DNA of 64,000 nucleotides from Luteithermobacter gelatinilyticus (GCF_005849285.1 NZ_CP040517.1:1804501-1868500); one strand, 5' to 3'; positions 56,081-64,000 are shown, counted from the stretch's first letter. The notes: generated from the sequence alone by a model not told the origin. A program made the numbers and translations.

Positions 56081-57907
56081 TCACTCTACCGTTACCGATT
56101 TGGCAAGGTTGCGCGGCTGATCCACATCCGTGCCCTTGGCCACCGCGACATGATAAGACAACAACTGTACCGGAATCGCATAAAGCAGCGGGGTTACAAA
56201 CTCATCAAGCATCGGCAGTGCAATGGTAGCTTCCGCCTCCTCGCTATCAGTTTTGGCCCCCTGTTCATCAGTGATAAAGATCACCCGGCCCTTTCGGGCA
56301 ATAACTTCCTGCATGTTGGAAACGGTTTTTTCAAACAACCGGCCCGTGGGTGCAATTACAATAATCGGCACGTTTTCATCAATCAGGGCAATGGGACCGT
56401 GTTTCATTTCCCCAGCGGCATAGCCTTCGGCATGAATATAGGAAATTTCCTTGAGCTTCAGTGCCCCTTCCATGGCGATCGGATATTCCGGGCCGCGCCC
56501 CAGGTAAATCACGTCCCGCGCCTTGGCCACATCATCGGCCAGCGCCTGAATGGCTTCGTCATGGTTCAGCACCTCCGCCATGCGCGCCGGCACTTCGGTC
56601 AATGCCTGGCACAGGCGTTCTTCTTCCCCATGGTCAATCTGTCCGCGCGCCTTCGCCATGGCAATGGCCAGACAGGCGAGCACCGCCAGCTGACAGGTAA
56701 AGGCCTTGGTGGACGCCACGCCCACCTCCGGCCCTGCATGGGTGTGAAGCACCATGTCGCTTTCCCGTTCCATGGAGCTTTGTGGCACGTTGACTATGCT
56801 GAGAATATGCTGACCCTGCGCCTGCGCATAACGCAGTGCGGCCAACGTGTCGGCCGTCTCCCCTGATTGGGAAATGAAAATGGCGAGCCCGCCTTTGGGC
56901 ATGACCGCTTCCCGATAGCGGAATTCGGACGCGATATCCACCTCCACATTGAGCCGCGCCTTTTGTTCCAACCAGTATTTGGCCACCATGCCCGCATAAT
57001 AGGAAGTACCGCAGGCTATGATGGTTACCCGGTCGATGCCCGCAAGATCAAAGGGAAACTCCGGCAATGTAATCTTGCCCTGCAAGGGATCAATAAGTGT
57101 GCCCAAGGTCTGCCCGATCACGGTGGGCTGCTCATAAATTTCCTTAAGCATAAAATGGCGATAATTGCCCTTGTCAATCATACCGCCGGAAATGGTCGCC
57201 ATCGTAACAGGGCGAATCACTTCGCGCCCCGCCTCATCAAACAGGCGAGCGCCATTGCGGGTCAGTTCCACCCTGTCGCCTTCCTCCAGATAGGTGATCT
57301 TCCGGGTCAGGTGCGCCAGGGCAATGGCGTCGGAGCCGAGATACATTTCTCCCTCGCCATAGCCCAACACCAGCGGGCTGCCGCGCCGGGCGCCGATCAT
57401 CAGGTCCTCTTCGCCATCAAAGATCATGGCAAGTGCAAAAGCCCCTTCCAGGCGTTTCAGGGCCGCTTCTGCGGCGGCACGGGGATCAAGCCCCTGGTCC
57501 AGAAAACTGGTGATAAGATGGACAATGGTTTCCGTATCGGTTTCCGTTTCGAACTGATGCCCGGCGGCCGAGAGTTCTTCGCGCAAATCACGGAAGTTTT
57601 CGATAATGCCGTTATGGACAACGGCCACACGCGGGGTGGCGTGGGGATGGGCGTTCTGTTCCGTCGGCGCCCCGTGGGTGGCCCAGCGGGTGTGTCCAAT
57701 ACCGATCGTGCCCAGCAGCGGGATTTCCCGCAGGCGCTCTTCAAGATTGACCAATTTGCCCTGGGCCCGGCGACGGTCAATTTTTTTCCCATCATAAAGC
57801 GTGGCGATTCCAGCCGAATCATACCCCCGATACTCCAGCCGTTTCAGCCCCTCCATGATCCGGGGCACCACCTCCTCTTTGCCAATAATCCCGATAATTC
57901 CGCACAT
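56081..57907 (-). CDS. glmS: Glucosamine-fructose-6-phosphate aminotransferase
   Basis: This enzyme makes glucosamine 6-phosphate from fructose 6-phosphate and glutamine, the first step of UDP-GlcNAc. The 608-residue protein starts MCGIIGI with catalytic Cys2 of the glutaminase, followed by GHTRWATHG and two SIS sugar domains (CGTSYYAGMVAKYW and GVASTKAFTCQLAVLA). It ends with SVTVE and its TGA overlaps a TAGAGTGA-like motif on the minus strand. The upstream glmU is 21 bp away and co-transcribed. Confidence 0.98.
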   Translation of the reverse strand: MCGIIGIIGKEEVVPRIMEGLKRLEYRGYDSAGIATLYDGKKIDRRRAQGKLVNLEERLREIPLLGTIGIGHTRWATHGAPTEQNAHPHATPRVAVVHNGIIENFRDLREELSAAGHQFETETDTETIVHLITSFLDQGLDPRAAAEAALKRLEGAFALAMIFDGEEDLMIGARRGSPLVLGYGEGEMYLGSDAIALAHLTRKITYLEEGDRVELTRNGARLFDEAGREVIRPVTMATISGGMIDKGNYRHFMLKEIYEQPTVIGQTLGTLIDPLQGKITLPEFPFDLAGIDRVTIIACGTSYYAGMVAKYWLEQKARLNVEVDIASEFRYREAVMPKGGLAIFISQSGETADTLAALRYAQAQGQHILSIVNVPQSSMERESDMVLHTHAGPEVGVASTKAFTCQLAVLACLAIAMAKARGQIDHGEEERLCQALTEVPARMAEVLNHDEAIQALADDVAKARDVIYLGRGPEYPIAMEGALKLKEISYIHAEGYAAGEMKHGPIALIDENVPIIVIAPTGRLFEKTVSNMQEVIARKGRVIFITDEQGAKTDSEEAEATIALPMLDEFVTPLLYAIPVQLLSYHVAVAKGTDVDQPRNLAKSVTVE

Positions 57908-57928
57908 GGTTCTGTTCCTGCTGCTGCA

Positions 57929-59281
57929 TTATTTTTTATGTTTTTGCTGTTTGCTCCGGAAGCGGGCCGCCCAGCCGCCCAGTTCCTTCTGTTCCGCCCG
58001 GGTTACCGCAAGGGCATCGCCACTCACATTCCGGGTGACGACACTGCCGGCGCCGATAATGGCTCCCTCACCAATCACTACCGGGGCCACCAGCGACGTA
58101 TTGGAACCAATAAAGGCTCCCTTGCCGATTTCCGTTCTGAACTTATTGAACCCGTCATAATTGCAGGTAATGGTTCCAGCACCGATATTGGCCCCGGCCC
58201 CCACATGGGCATCCCCAATATAGGTCAGATGACTGACTTTGGCCCCTTCTTCGATGACGGATTTCTTGACCTCGACGAAATTCCCGATCTTGGCTTTTCG
58301 GCCAACGTCTGCTTTGGGCCGGAGCCGTGCAAATGGCCCCACAGAGGCCCCTTCACGCACGACCGCCCCTTCCAAATGGGAGAAGCTGTGGATGGTCACA
58401 TTGTCCTCAACAACAACGCCCGGTCCGAAAAATACATTGGGGCCGATCACCACATCCTGCCCTATTTTCGTGTCATAGGAAAAATACACTGTGGCCGGGT
58501 CCAGAAGGGTTACCCCTTCGGCCATAAAATGATCCCGCATGCGGGCCTGAAAAATCGCTTCAGCTTCGGCCAGTTCTTTGCGGGAATTGATACCCATAAC
58601 CTCCTCTTCGGGAGCCTCGACCACTGCGCAGGATTGTCCGCGTTGCCGCGCAATGGCAACAATATCTGTCAGATAATATTCCCCAGAGGCATTGGTATTG
58701 CTGATTTGCTCCAGAAGATCAAATAACATCCGGCCATCCACTGCCATAATGCCGGAATTGCACAAGGTAATCTGCCGCTGTTCCGTTGTGGCATCCTTGT
58801 GCTCTATAATCGCTTCGAGCTCCCCGCTCTCGTTCAGCACAAGACGACCATAAGCCTTGGTATCCTGGGGCCGGAAACCCAATACAACAACGGCCGGCGC
58901 TTTCCCGTCCGCCCGAGTGCGGGCAGTCACCATGGCCATCAGGGTATCTTCTGTCAGCATCGGCACATCACCATACAGAATCAGCACATTGCCCTGAAAA
59001 TCTCCGAGCGCCTCCCGTGCCATCTGCACGGCATGCCCGGTACCCAGCTGCGGCTCCTGGACAACAATTTCCGCCTGATCACCTATGGTAGCCTGCACCT
59101 GGTCCTTACCTGCCCCGACCACCACTATTTTTTTAACAGGATTCAGTGCCTCCAGACGATCCATAAGGTGCAGTAACATGGGGCGGTTGGCCAGAGGGTG
59201 AAGCACCTTATGCAGAGAGGATTTCATGCGGGTTCCCTTGCCCGCTGCCAGGATAACAACTGCCAGATCAGAAGAATTCAT
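57929..59281 (-). CDS. glmU: Bifunctional UDP-GlcNAc pyrophosphorylase / GlcN-1-P acetyltransferase
   Basis: GlmU makes UDP-GlcNAc for cell-wall and lipid A synthesis. The N-terminal uridyltransferase has AVVILAAGKGTRMKSSLHKV (about 7-26) and ILYGDVPM; the C-terminal left-handed beta-helix has the hexapeptide run with GAGTITCNYDGFNKFRTEIG and GSNTSLVAPV. Length 450 is normal. It precedes glmS in one unit. Confidence 0.98.
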   Translation of the reverse strand: MNSSDLAVVILAAGKGTRMKSSLHKVLHPLANRPMLLHLMDRLEALNPVKKIVVVGAGKDQVQATIGDQAEIVVQEPQLGTGHAVQMAREALGDFQGNVLILYGDVPMLTEDTLMAMVTARTRADGKAPAVVVLGFRPQDTKAYGRLVLNESGELEAIIEHKDATTEQRQITLCNSGIMAVDGRMLFDLLEQISNTNASGEYYLTDIVAIARQRGQSCAVVEAPEEEVMGINSRKELAEAEAIFQARMRDHFMAEGVTLLDPATVYFSYDTKIGQDVVIGPNVFFGPGVVVEDNVTIHSFSHLEGAVVREGASVGPFARLRPKADVGRKAKIGNFVEVKKSVIEEGAKVSHLTYIGDAHVGAGANIGAGTITCNYDGFNKFRTEIGKGAFIGSNTSLVAPVVIGEGAIIGAGSVVTRNVSGDALAVTRAEQKELGGWAARFRSKQQKHKK

Positions 59282-59437
59282 GACTTGTATTCTTTATTCC
59301 ATTATATAGTACCAACACTGAGCTCAGGAAATCCGGATTGTTCCGGCATGGCATCCATCGCCCCGTTTTCGGGCACTTTGCCACAAGTTTCCTAAAATTT
59401 GTATAACTCAAATGTCTTATTCCATGGTTCAGAAGAA

Positions 59438-60151
59438 ATGTCAGCGTTTAATGTCGATTTTATGTCAGAAAAACTATCCGCGGTGCTTTTTGATCTGGAC
59501 GGCACCTTGGTGGACAGCGCCCGGGATCTTACCCTGAGCCTGAATCATGTGCTGCGTCAAACGGGACGTCCCGAAGTTTCATTGGATGAAGTGCGCCATA
59601 TGGTTGGACACGGCGCCCGGGCCCTGATCATGAAAGGCATGGAAAAAACCGGCGACGTACCGCCGGAGGAAGAAATTGATCAGCTTCAGGATATGTTTCT
59701 GGCCTATTACCAAGCCCACATGTCTGAGGAAACCGTTGTTTTTCCTGGTGTGCACGATGCGCTCAGCCGCCTGAAAAAAAATGGTATTGATCTGGCTATA
59801 TGCACCAACAAATCAGAGCTCCTGACCCATAAACTGCTTGAGGAACTGGAACTTGCGCCATACTTCACCGCTGTCACCGGCGGCGACAGTTATCCGTTCA
59901 GGAAACCGGATCCCCGCACCCTGCTGGCAACCCTGGAAAAAATGGGTCAGTCTGCCGAGAAAGCGCTGATGGTGGGGGATTCCGCCAATGACATCGAGGC
60001 CGCCCGGGCGGCGGGTCTTCCCGTCATCGGGGTATCCTTCGGTTATACGCCAGTCCCGGTTCAGGACCTCAAACCGGATATAGTCATTGATCACTATAAC
60101 GAATTTTTTCCCGCCCTATACACAATTCACTCTAATGTTCCTGTCCCTTGA
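59438..60151 (+). CDS. gph: Phosphoglycolate phosphatase-like HAD hydrolase
   Basis: A HAD-family phosphatase. The motifs are complete: nucleophile AVLFDLDGTLVDSARDLTLS, CTNKSELL with the conserved Thr/Asn, and KPDPRTLLAT with GDSANDIEAARAAG. Clearing 2-phosphoglycolate is the likely role by family. ATG at 59438 with AGAAGAA just upstream is chosen; the frame can extend back to a TTG at 59399. The last ten residues (YTIHSNVPVP) are read through the dispersed repeat at 60113-60134, which overlaps the convergent gene; normal family members end near FFPAL. Confidence 0.88.
   Translation: MSAFNVDFMSEKLSAVLFDLDGTLVDSARDLTLSLNHVLRQTGRPEVSLDEVRHMVGHGARALIMKGMEKTGDVPPEEEIDQLQDMFLAYYQAHMSEETVVFPGVHDALSRLKKNGIDLAICTNKSELLTHKLLEELELAPYFTAVTGGDSYPFRKPDPRTLLATLEKMGQSAEKALMVGDSANDIEAARAAGLPVIGVSFGYTPVPVQDLKPDIVIDHYNEFFPALYTIHSNVPVP
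60113..60134 (-). repeat. Dispersed repeat, copy 5, on the nucleotidyltransferase stop
   Basis: On the minus strand it reads TAGAGTGAATTGTGTATAGG, then GC, starting on the TAG stop of the nucleotidyltransferase gene. It matches copy 3 at 39315 at 21 of 22 positions. On the plus strand it supplies the last codons of gph, which overlaps the convergent gene by 20 bp. Confidence 0.88.
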
Positions 60152-61214
60152 GCCGCCGCAGGGTTTTTGTCGCCAGATGTCGACTGAGCAGAAGCGGCGG
60201 CATCCGCAGAGCATGGGCGCGCAGATACAACAGCTTACAAGACAGCCAACACAGCAGTCCCTTGCGCGGGGCCAGAAGGGCTTCTGGCACCGCAACATCC
60301 ATAAAGCGGCGCAGAACGGGCGGCGGCTCAGCACCTTGAAGAGCCTCAAAAGCCTGTTCCGGGATCCGGGTGTCCAGAAGCCGGGCGCAATATCGCAATG
60401 TATAATAAAGCGGACGGCTGAGACCAAGCTGTTCTGCGCGGCTGGTAAGCCGTTCCCAAAATCCGGGCATCGTCCCGAATTCAGTCAACATGTCATGCTG
60501 TTCCAGAAGGTTTCTTAAAGCACCCGCAATCTCACCGTCATGAAAAAGATGCACACTGCTGTGCAGGATCATGTCTTCTGGCGCAAACACCCTCAGCCCC
60601 GGTTCGATCTCCCGGCTGGCCGCCCACATCCGGGAAATATCAGGGGTTAAACGACTGGTCAGTGGCAGGATGGTATGATGTACATCGGTACTCACGCCCC
60701 GGTCCGGGTGCCGCAGCGGGGGCAATTCATGGGCCCACTGCCGATAATATTTCTGGTCATATTCGTCTGTCACATGATGCACCCATCCGGCATCAAGCAA
60801 CATTTTTTCCACCGTCTCCAGACGGTCGCGGGCCACCAGGATATCAATATCCGCACTCAAACGCCCCCGCGCCGCCTGCAAACCGCATTTGATATAGGCC
60901 ACGCCCTTCAAGAGCAGAATATCTCCCCCATCATCAAACAGCGCCCGCTGGATGCGATTGACTTCCCAGACGATCTGTCGCTGGCGCGCCTCGCTGACCA
61001 GCTTGGCAGATGTCAGCAGATCCTGCACCTTTGGCGGCAACAGCGACCATATCTCGGTTTTTTCGGCATCCGCCGCCAGACGGCCAGACAGGCTGTGAAG
61101 ATGCGCAAGAAACAGGCAGGCGTTCCACTGAGCCGGGCTGAACTTCGGCATGTCTTGCGGGCGGGTCAGCGCACGCAGCAGGATATTGTTTTTAATCGCG
61201 GAAAACTGTGACAT
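60132..61214 (-). CDS. Nucleotidyltransferase family protein (NTP_transf_5-like) of the HprK-like locus
   Basis: A 360-residue protein of the group catalogued as NTP_transf_5 (PF14907, from memory). The core signature LLKGVAYIKCGLQAARGRLS (about 98-117) with the acidic pair ADIDILV (about 118-124) fits a nucleotidyltransferase active site; the rest is helical, with an aromatic C-terminal half. The ATG at 61214, after the stop of the HprK-like gene, is chosen over one at 61238 inside it. It is the last gene of the operon with the HprK-like and PqqD-like genes. Family members often occur beside peptide-modification or polysaccharide genes. Confidence 0.82.
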   Translation of the reverse strand: MSQFSAIKNNILLRALTRPQDMPKFSPAQWNACLFLAHLHSLSGRLAADAEKTEIWSLLPPKVQDLLTSAKLVSEARQRQIVWEVNRIQRALFDDGGDILLLKGVAYIKCGLQAARGRLSADIDILVARDRLETVEKMLLDAGWVHHVTDEYDQKYYRQWAHELPPLRHPDRGVSTDVHHTILPLTSRLTPDISRMWAASREIEPGLRVFAPEDMILHSSVHLFHDGEIAGALRNLLEQHDMLTEFGTMPGFWERLTSRAEQLGLSRPLYYTLRYCARLLDTRIPEQAFEALQGAEPPPVLRRFMDVAVPEALLAPRKGLLCWLSCKLLYLRAHALRMPPLLLSRHLATKTLRRLKGQEH

Positions 61215-61221
61215 CGGCCCC

Positions 61222-62172
61222 CTACTCCGGCACTTCACGATCCATGATCCGGTTCACCAGATCAACGCCGTCCTTTAAGGTGGGGTAAACAATTTCCCGA
61301 ACTATGGACTGATCCACAATCCGGCCAATGGCCCGAAAGGCTTTTTCCCCAATATCCGCATAATTGGCCGAAGACAGCACAAGTTTAAAAAAGGCCATAG
61401 GCCGATTCATCGTCCGTATTTCAGGTTTGGCGGACGGGTCAAAGACCGGGAAAATCACCGCTTTTACCGGAGCTGGTTGCATCATATGCCGTAAGGAATC
61501 CGAAGGCGGGCGCAAATAACATATGGTGCCTTTGGGGGTGCCTTCATATTCGGGGCTGAAACGCTCTGCTTCTCCCACCCAGGCCTTCATGACAGGGATC
61601 GCCTCATTTTTCAGGGAAATTGGCCGCGGATAAGGCACCAGTTCCGCTGTTTGCAGATCCGCCATGCCGAACTCGTCGGAAAACAACCGCCATCCGGCAT
61701 AGGCCAGTCCCGCTGATAGCGTGCTTTTGCCACTACCCGACATGGCCGGCATGATCACAGCCTTATTATCCCGACTCACCACCCCGGCATGAAACAACAA
61801 ATAATGGCGGCATCCTACCGCAATCTGCCAGTTCAGGCCCATTTCCGCCGCCACCGCTCCCAGACGCGCCGGCAAAGGAATAAAGTGATCATTCATCAAT
61901 GTTTCCACATAGGCTTGGGGCTTGATCCAGCGACGATAGAAGGTACGCCCGAACACATGTAAATGGCTGTTCAGAATTGTCCTGTCGGCATCGCTGACGG
62001 GATAGTCCCGGTACAAAGACAGAAATTCTTCCCGCACCCGCGCAAAACCAATACGCACATTGACGGCAAAATGCCCCACATTCACCACCAGTCCATCGGT
62101 GGAAAGCAATTTGTGAGCGTGTTTTCGGGGAATCTGTCCCACGGTCATGTTCAAGGGGGCAGTAATGTTCAT
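61222..62172 (-). CDS. HprK-related kinase A
   Basis: A 316-residue P-loop kinase related to HPr kinase/phosphorylase. Walker A is MSGSGKST (about 144-151), followed by AYAGWRLFSDEFGMAD (about 157-172) with the acidic residues of the Walker B region, and FHAGVV (about 127-132) just before. It lacks the N-terminal regulatory domain of HprK and clear HprK/P signature. The family name HprK-related kinase A (TIGR04352, from memory) was coined for genes next to PqqD-like and NTP_transf_5 genes, exactly as here. It sits seven bases upstream of the nucleotidyltransferase gene. Confidence 0.85.
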   Translation of the reverse strand: MNITAPLNMTVGQIPRKHAHKLLSTDGLVVNVGHFAVNVRIGFARVREEFLSLYRDYPVSDADRTILNSHLHVFGRTFYRRWIKPQAYVETLMNDHFIPLPARLGAVAAEMGLNWQIAVGCRHYLLFHAGVVSRDNKAVIMPAMSGSGKSTLSAGLAYAGWRLFSDEFGMADLQTAELVPYPRPISLKNEAIPVMKAWVGEAERFSPEYEGTPKGTICYLRPPSDSLRHMMQPAPVKAVIFPVFDPSAKPEIRTMNRPMAFFKLVLSSANYADIGEKAFRAIGRIVDQSIVREIVYPTLKDGVDLVNRIMDREVPE

Positions 62173-62261
62173 GAGCCCTCTATATACCCAAAATATGAAT
62201 GATCGCCTAATAAGGGAAGTCTACGCAGCGAAAAAAAGAAACGTCAATGTAAAACAATGCC

Positions 62262-62576
62262 TCATTCTCTGCCAGTCGGCTGCCGGACAGGCTCGATAAG
62301 GCCCATTTTGTCAAATTCTTTCAGCGTGTCGAGAATCTGTTGCCCCAGGGCCGCACTCAAAGGCTGGCCCATAATATTCTCCAGCTCCCGCAGAATATCA
62401 CCCAGCGAACAGGAGTGATCTTCGATTATCGCCAACACCTCCCGCGCCAACTCGTTCATGGCTTGGGTATGCCCTGAGCGCGTATCATAAATGACATAGG
62501 CATCATCCCAGTGCTGCCATAAAAAGCGGGCTGTATCAGGAACCCTGAATACAGCCTTTTCATAAAATGCCATCAC
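62262..62576 (-). CDS. PqqD-like peptide-binding protein of the HprK-like locus
   Basis: A 104-residue protein resembling PqqD, a winged-helix that binds leader peptides of ribosomal natural products. HWDDAYVIYDTRSGHTQAMN (about 22-41) forms the strand part, and LAREVLAIIEDHSCSLGDIL with LGQQILDTLKEFDKMGLIEP the helices. In this context it probably recognises a leader or tail peptide for the kinase and nucleotidyltransferase. It lies 89 bp upstream of the kinase gene. Confidence 0.82.
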   Translation of the reverse strand: MMAFYEKAVFRVPDTARFLWQHWDDAYVIYDTRSGHTQAMNELAREVLAIIEDHSCSLGDILRELENIMGQPLSAALGQQILDTLKEFDKMGLIEPVRQPTGRE

Positions 62577-62675
62577 AATACAATACCCCCGGTTTTACCC
62601 CCTCGTGCTCCAAAAACAAAATTGTCGCAGGCCCCGGATATTTCGCCCGACAGCTTCCCTGAGCTCTCCCGTGCC

Positions 62676-63089
62676 TTAAGGGGTCCAGTCAATATCCCCG
62701 ATTTCCGTCAATTTCTGCGTAAGAGCGGACGTTGAAATGGACGTCAGGCAGGACAGACCATCCTGATAAGACGCATGTTCTTTGAGATAGAACCAATGAG
62801 ACGCCTTGGTGCGGTCAAAATCAACCCATTCATTGCGGTTTTCTTTGACCCGCAGACCAAGCTGGTCAATGTTTTCATACAGATTGGCAAAACACCGCCC
62901 ATCAGATACCAGTCCCGGGTTAACGCCCGTGGCCCAGGCATTCCCTGCGCTCAAGGTGATCGCCAACGGCGCCATGGCCGCGCCTGTTTTCAATAACCGG
63001 CGACGATGCGCTCTTAACTGTTCTTCCGAAGTAAGAGAGGGCGATACTCCCGCACCAGAACCAGTTTTATGAGTGTTTAGATCTTCCAT
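62676..63089 (-). CDS. Small twin-arginine exported protein, candidate substrate of the HprK-like locus
   Basis: A 137-residue protein, not recognised. A hydrophilic N-terminal stretch is followed by a twin-arginine type signal: HRRRLLKTGAA (about 28-38), a hydrophobic core, and AWA before the predicted cut near residue 53. The exported part would have about 84 residues, two cysteines (Cys66 and Cys114), and a C-terminal ending GDIDWTP. As the first gene of the operon with the PqqD-like protein, it is a candidate for the peptide that is recognised and modified. It has no homology that I can name. Confidence 0.65.
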   Translation of the reverse strand: MEDLNTHKTGSGAGVSPSLTSEEQLRAHRRRLLKTGAAMAPLAITLSAGNAWATGVNPGLVSDGRCFANLYENIDQLGLRVKENRNEWVDFDRTKASHWFYLKEHASYQDGLSCLTSISTSALTQKLTEIGDIDWTP

Positions 63090-63457
63090 TATTCCAGCCT
63101 CATGAAATTGTGCTGTTCAAAAAATGTCGCCAGTGCCAAAATGCTGAACTGTCAAAATACTGAACAAAACTATCGGTTTAATGCCATATGCTCACTTTAT
63201 ATGCAAAATAGGGGCCATATGTTATTCCCTTTAAATTACAATAAGTTACCAAATAACGCCACGAAGAAAAAACCCAATGTGTAAATTATTCCGACACCCG
63301 TTCCTATAATGGGCCAAAATGCAGGGTTTTTCAAATAAAGTTTTGTCTGACTAAAAAATAATAAAAGGCAAAAATGTTATTTTTTTGTGACAAACGTGAC
63401 TTTACCCGTAACACAGGATAGGTTTTCGCAGATTTTGTTTTTTTGCACTGGACAGAG
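63090..63457. other. Divergent promoter region of the HprK-like locus and sensor kinase
   Basis: A 368-bp stretch clearly richer in A+T than its neighbours. It contains an imperfect tandem pair GCCAAAATGCTGAACT / GTCAAAATACTGAACA (63135-63166, three mismatches). No gene is supported. TGAC occurs twice nine bases apart near 63389-63401, but this does not match the Pho box. Confidence 0.55.
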
Positions 63458-64000
63458 ATGACAAAAAAGAACAGCACATTCCCGTCCCTTCCCCGCGAGC
63501 TCAGACCTTTGCTTCTGATGCTTCCGCTTGCTCTGGTGCTGTCCTTGCTGATCTATCTTGAGACCATCAGCGTTACAGTGGCGTTTGTGTTGTCCATAGT
63601 GTTTATTTTGTGCCTGTTTCAGTTGAGCCGCAAATATGAACAGGAAATGGCGGAGTTGCGCCGCAAAATCATTTTACAGGAACATGAAAGCCGCGACACC
63701 AAGGCCTCGCAACTTCTGCTGACGAGCATCATGGAAAACCTGGCTGACCCGTTTCTGCTTCTGGACGCCCGCAAAAGAATCCTCATGGCCAACAAATCCG
63801 CTCTGGATATGCTGGGCCATGATATCCTGCGCAAGGATCTATCTCTTTTTATCCGCAGTCACGAAGTCAATGACGCCATCGGGGAGACCATTGAAAGCGG
63901 AACATCACACACGGTGGAATATCTTTATGGTAATGTGATGCCACGCAATCTTCTGGTGCGGATTCATGCCCTGGACATTCCTTCGCAAGATCCCGCCTCC
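63458..64000 (+). CDS. PhoR-like sensor histidine kinase, N-terminal part
   Basis: The frame is open to the end of the window (181 codons seen). The N-terminus has two adjacent membrane helices with almost no periplasmic loop (about 20-35 and 38-55), a charged linker and then a PAS domain starting LLTSIMENLADPFLLLDARK (about 85-104) with MLGHDIL. Two close helices plus PAS is the layout of PhoR, the phosphate-starvation kinase, but the kinase core lies outside the window. It is divergent from the HprK-like locus. Confidence 0.75.
   Translation, partial: MTKKNSTFPSLPRELRPLLLMLPLALVLSLLIYLETISVTVAFVLSIVFILCLFQLSRKYEQEMAELRRKIILQEHESRDTKASQLLLTSIMENLADPFLLLDARKRILMANKSALDMLGHDILRKDLSLFIRSHEVNDAIGETIESGTSHTVEYLYGNVMPRNLLVRIHALDIPSQDPAS

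Noticed and set aside
56867-58726. Long open frame (619 codons) antisense to glmS and glmU
   Set aside because: It is the mirror of two well-supported essential genes on the other strand; translation shows no domain and no ribosome site.
63380-63410. Pho box in front of the PhoR-like gene
   Set aside because: TGAC repeats are nine, not eleven, bases apart and the rest of the consensus is missing.

Overview
The window is chromosomal DNA from an alphaproteobacterium, probably free-living and motile. Evidence: a CckA-type hybrid kinase, perfect CtrA-type boxes (TTAA-N7-TTAA) in front of flagellar operons, MotE and DUF6468 proteins in the motor operon, a eukaryote-like NADP isocitrate dehydrogenase and an Atm1-type ABC exporter. 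Base composition is moderate by eye (mid-50s % G+C). The family cannot be fixed from sequence reading alone; Emcibacterales, Kordiimonadales or Rhodospirillales-like relatives would fit. No rRNA, tRNA, insertion sequence, prophage or CRISPR array was found.

Layout. 1-6 kb: end of an unknown gene, a small conserved-looking hypothetical gene, and a TetR regulator divergent from an RND efflux pair. 6-10 kb: PssA and Psd (phosphatidylethanolamine synthesis) and an Atm1-like ABC exporter. 10-22 kb: a LysM protein, a LOG-family enzyme, icd, a voltage-sensor-type K+ channel with a cNMP-like domain, alaS, recA and cckA. 22-39.3 kb: a large flagellar cluster: flgB-flgC-fliE-fliQ-fliR-flhB (minus), an FlhB C-domain paralogue with fliO and fliP (plus), fliL-fliM-DUF6468-motE-cheZ-two MotB-like genes-giant TPR protein (minus), and flgF-flgG-flgA-flgH behind a sigma-54 promoter (plus). 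39-60 kb: a monooxygenase-domain membrane protein, a hybrid kinase, rpsD, trmJ, a hotdog-like protein, cysS, gltX, nadE, class II DAHP synthase, gor, a DUF945 protein, a TPR/2OG-oxygenase protein, glmS, glmU and gph. 60-63 kb: a poorly characterised HprK-like kinase / PqqD-like / nucleotidyltransferase operon led by a small exported protein. The window ends inside a PhoR-like sensor kinase.

How it fits together. The flagellar genes supply export gate, rod, motor switch and stator-like parts. CckA, encoded next door, heads the phosphorelay that activates CtrA in relatives, and two perfect CtrA-type boxes lie in flagellar intergenic DNA. The most promising unexplained unit is the four-gene operon at 60.1-63.1 kb, which has the parts of a peptide recognition and modification system but no known product.

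Two genome-scale patterns stand out. First, a dispersed element with core TAGAGTGAATTGTG starts exactly on the TAG stop codon of five unrelated genes; two copies are 38-bp palindromes in opposite orientation. Second, intergenic regions and gene ends carry many short tandem duplications (10-19 bp, 2-4 copies), some of which changed C-termini.
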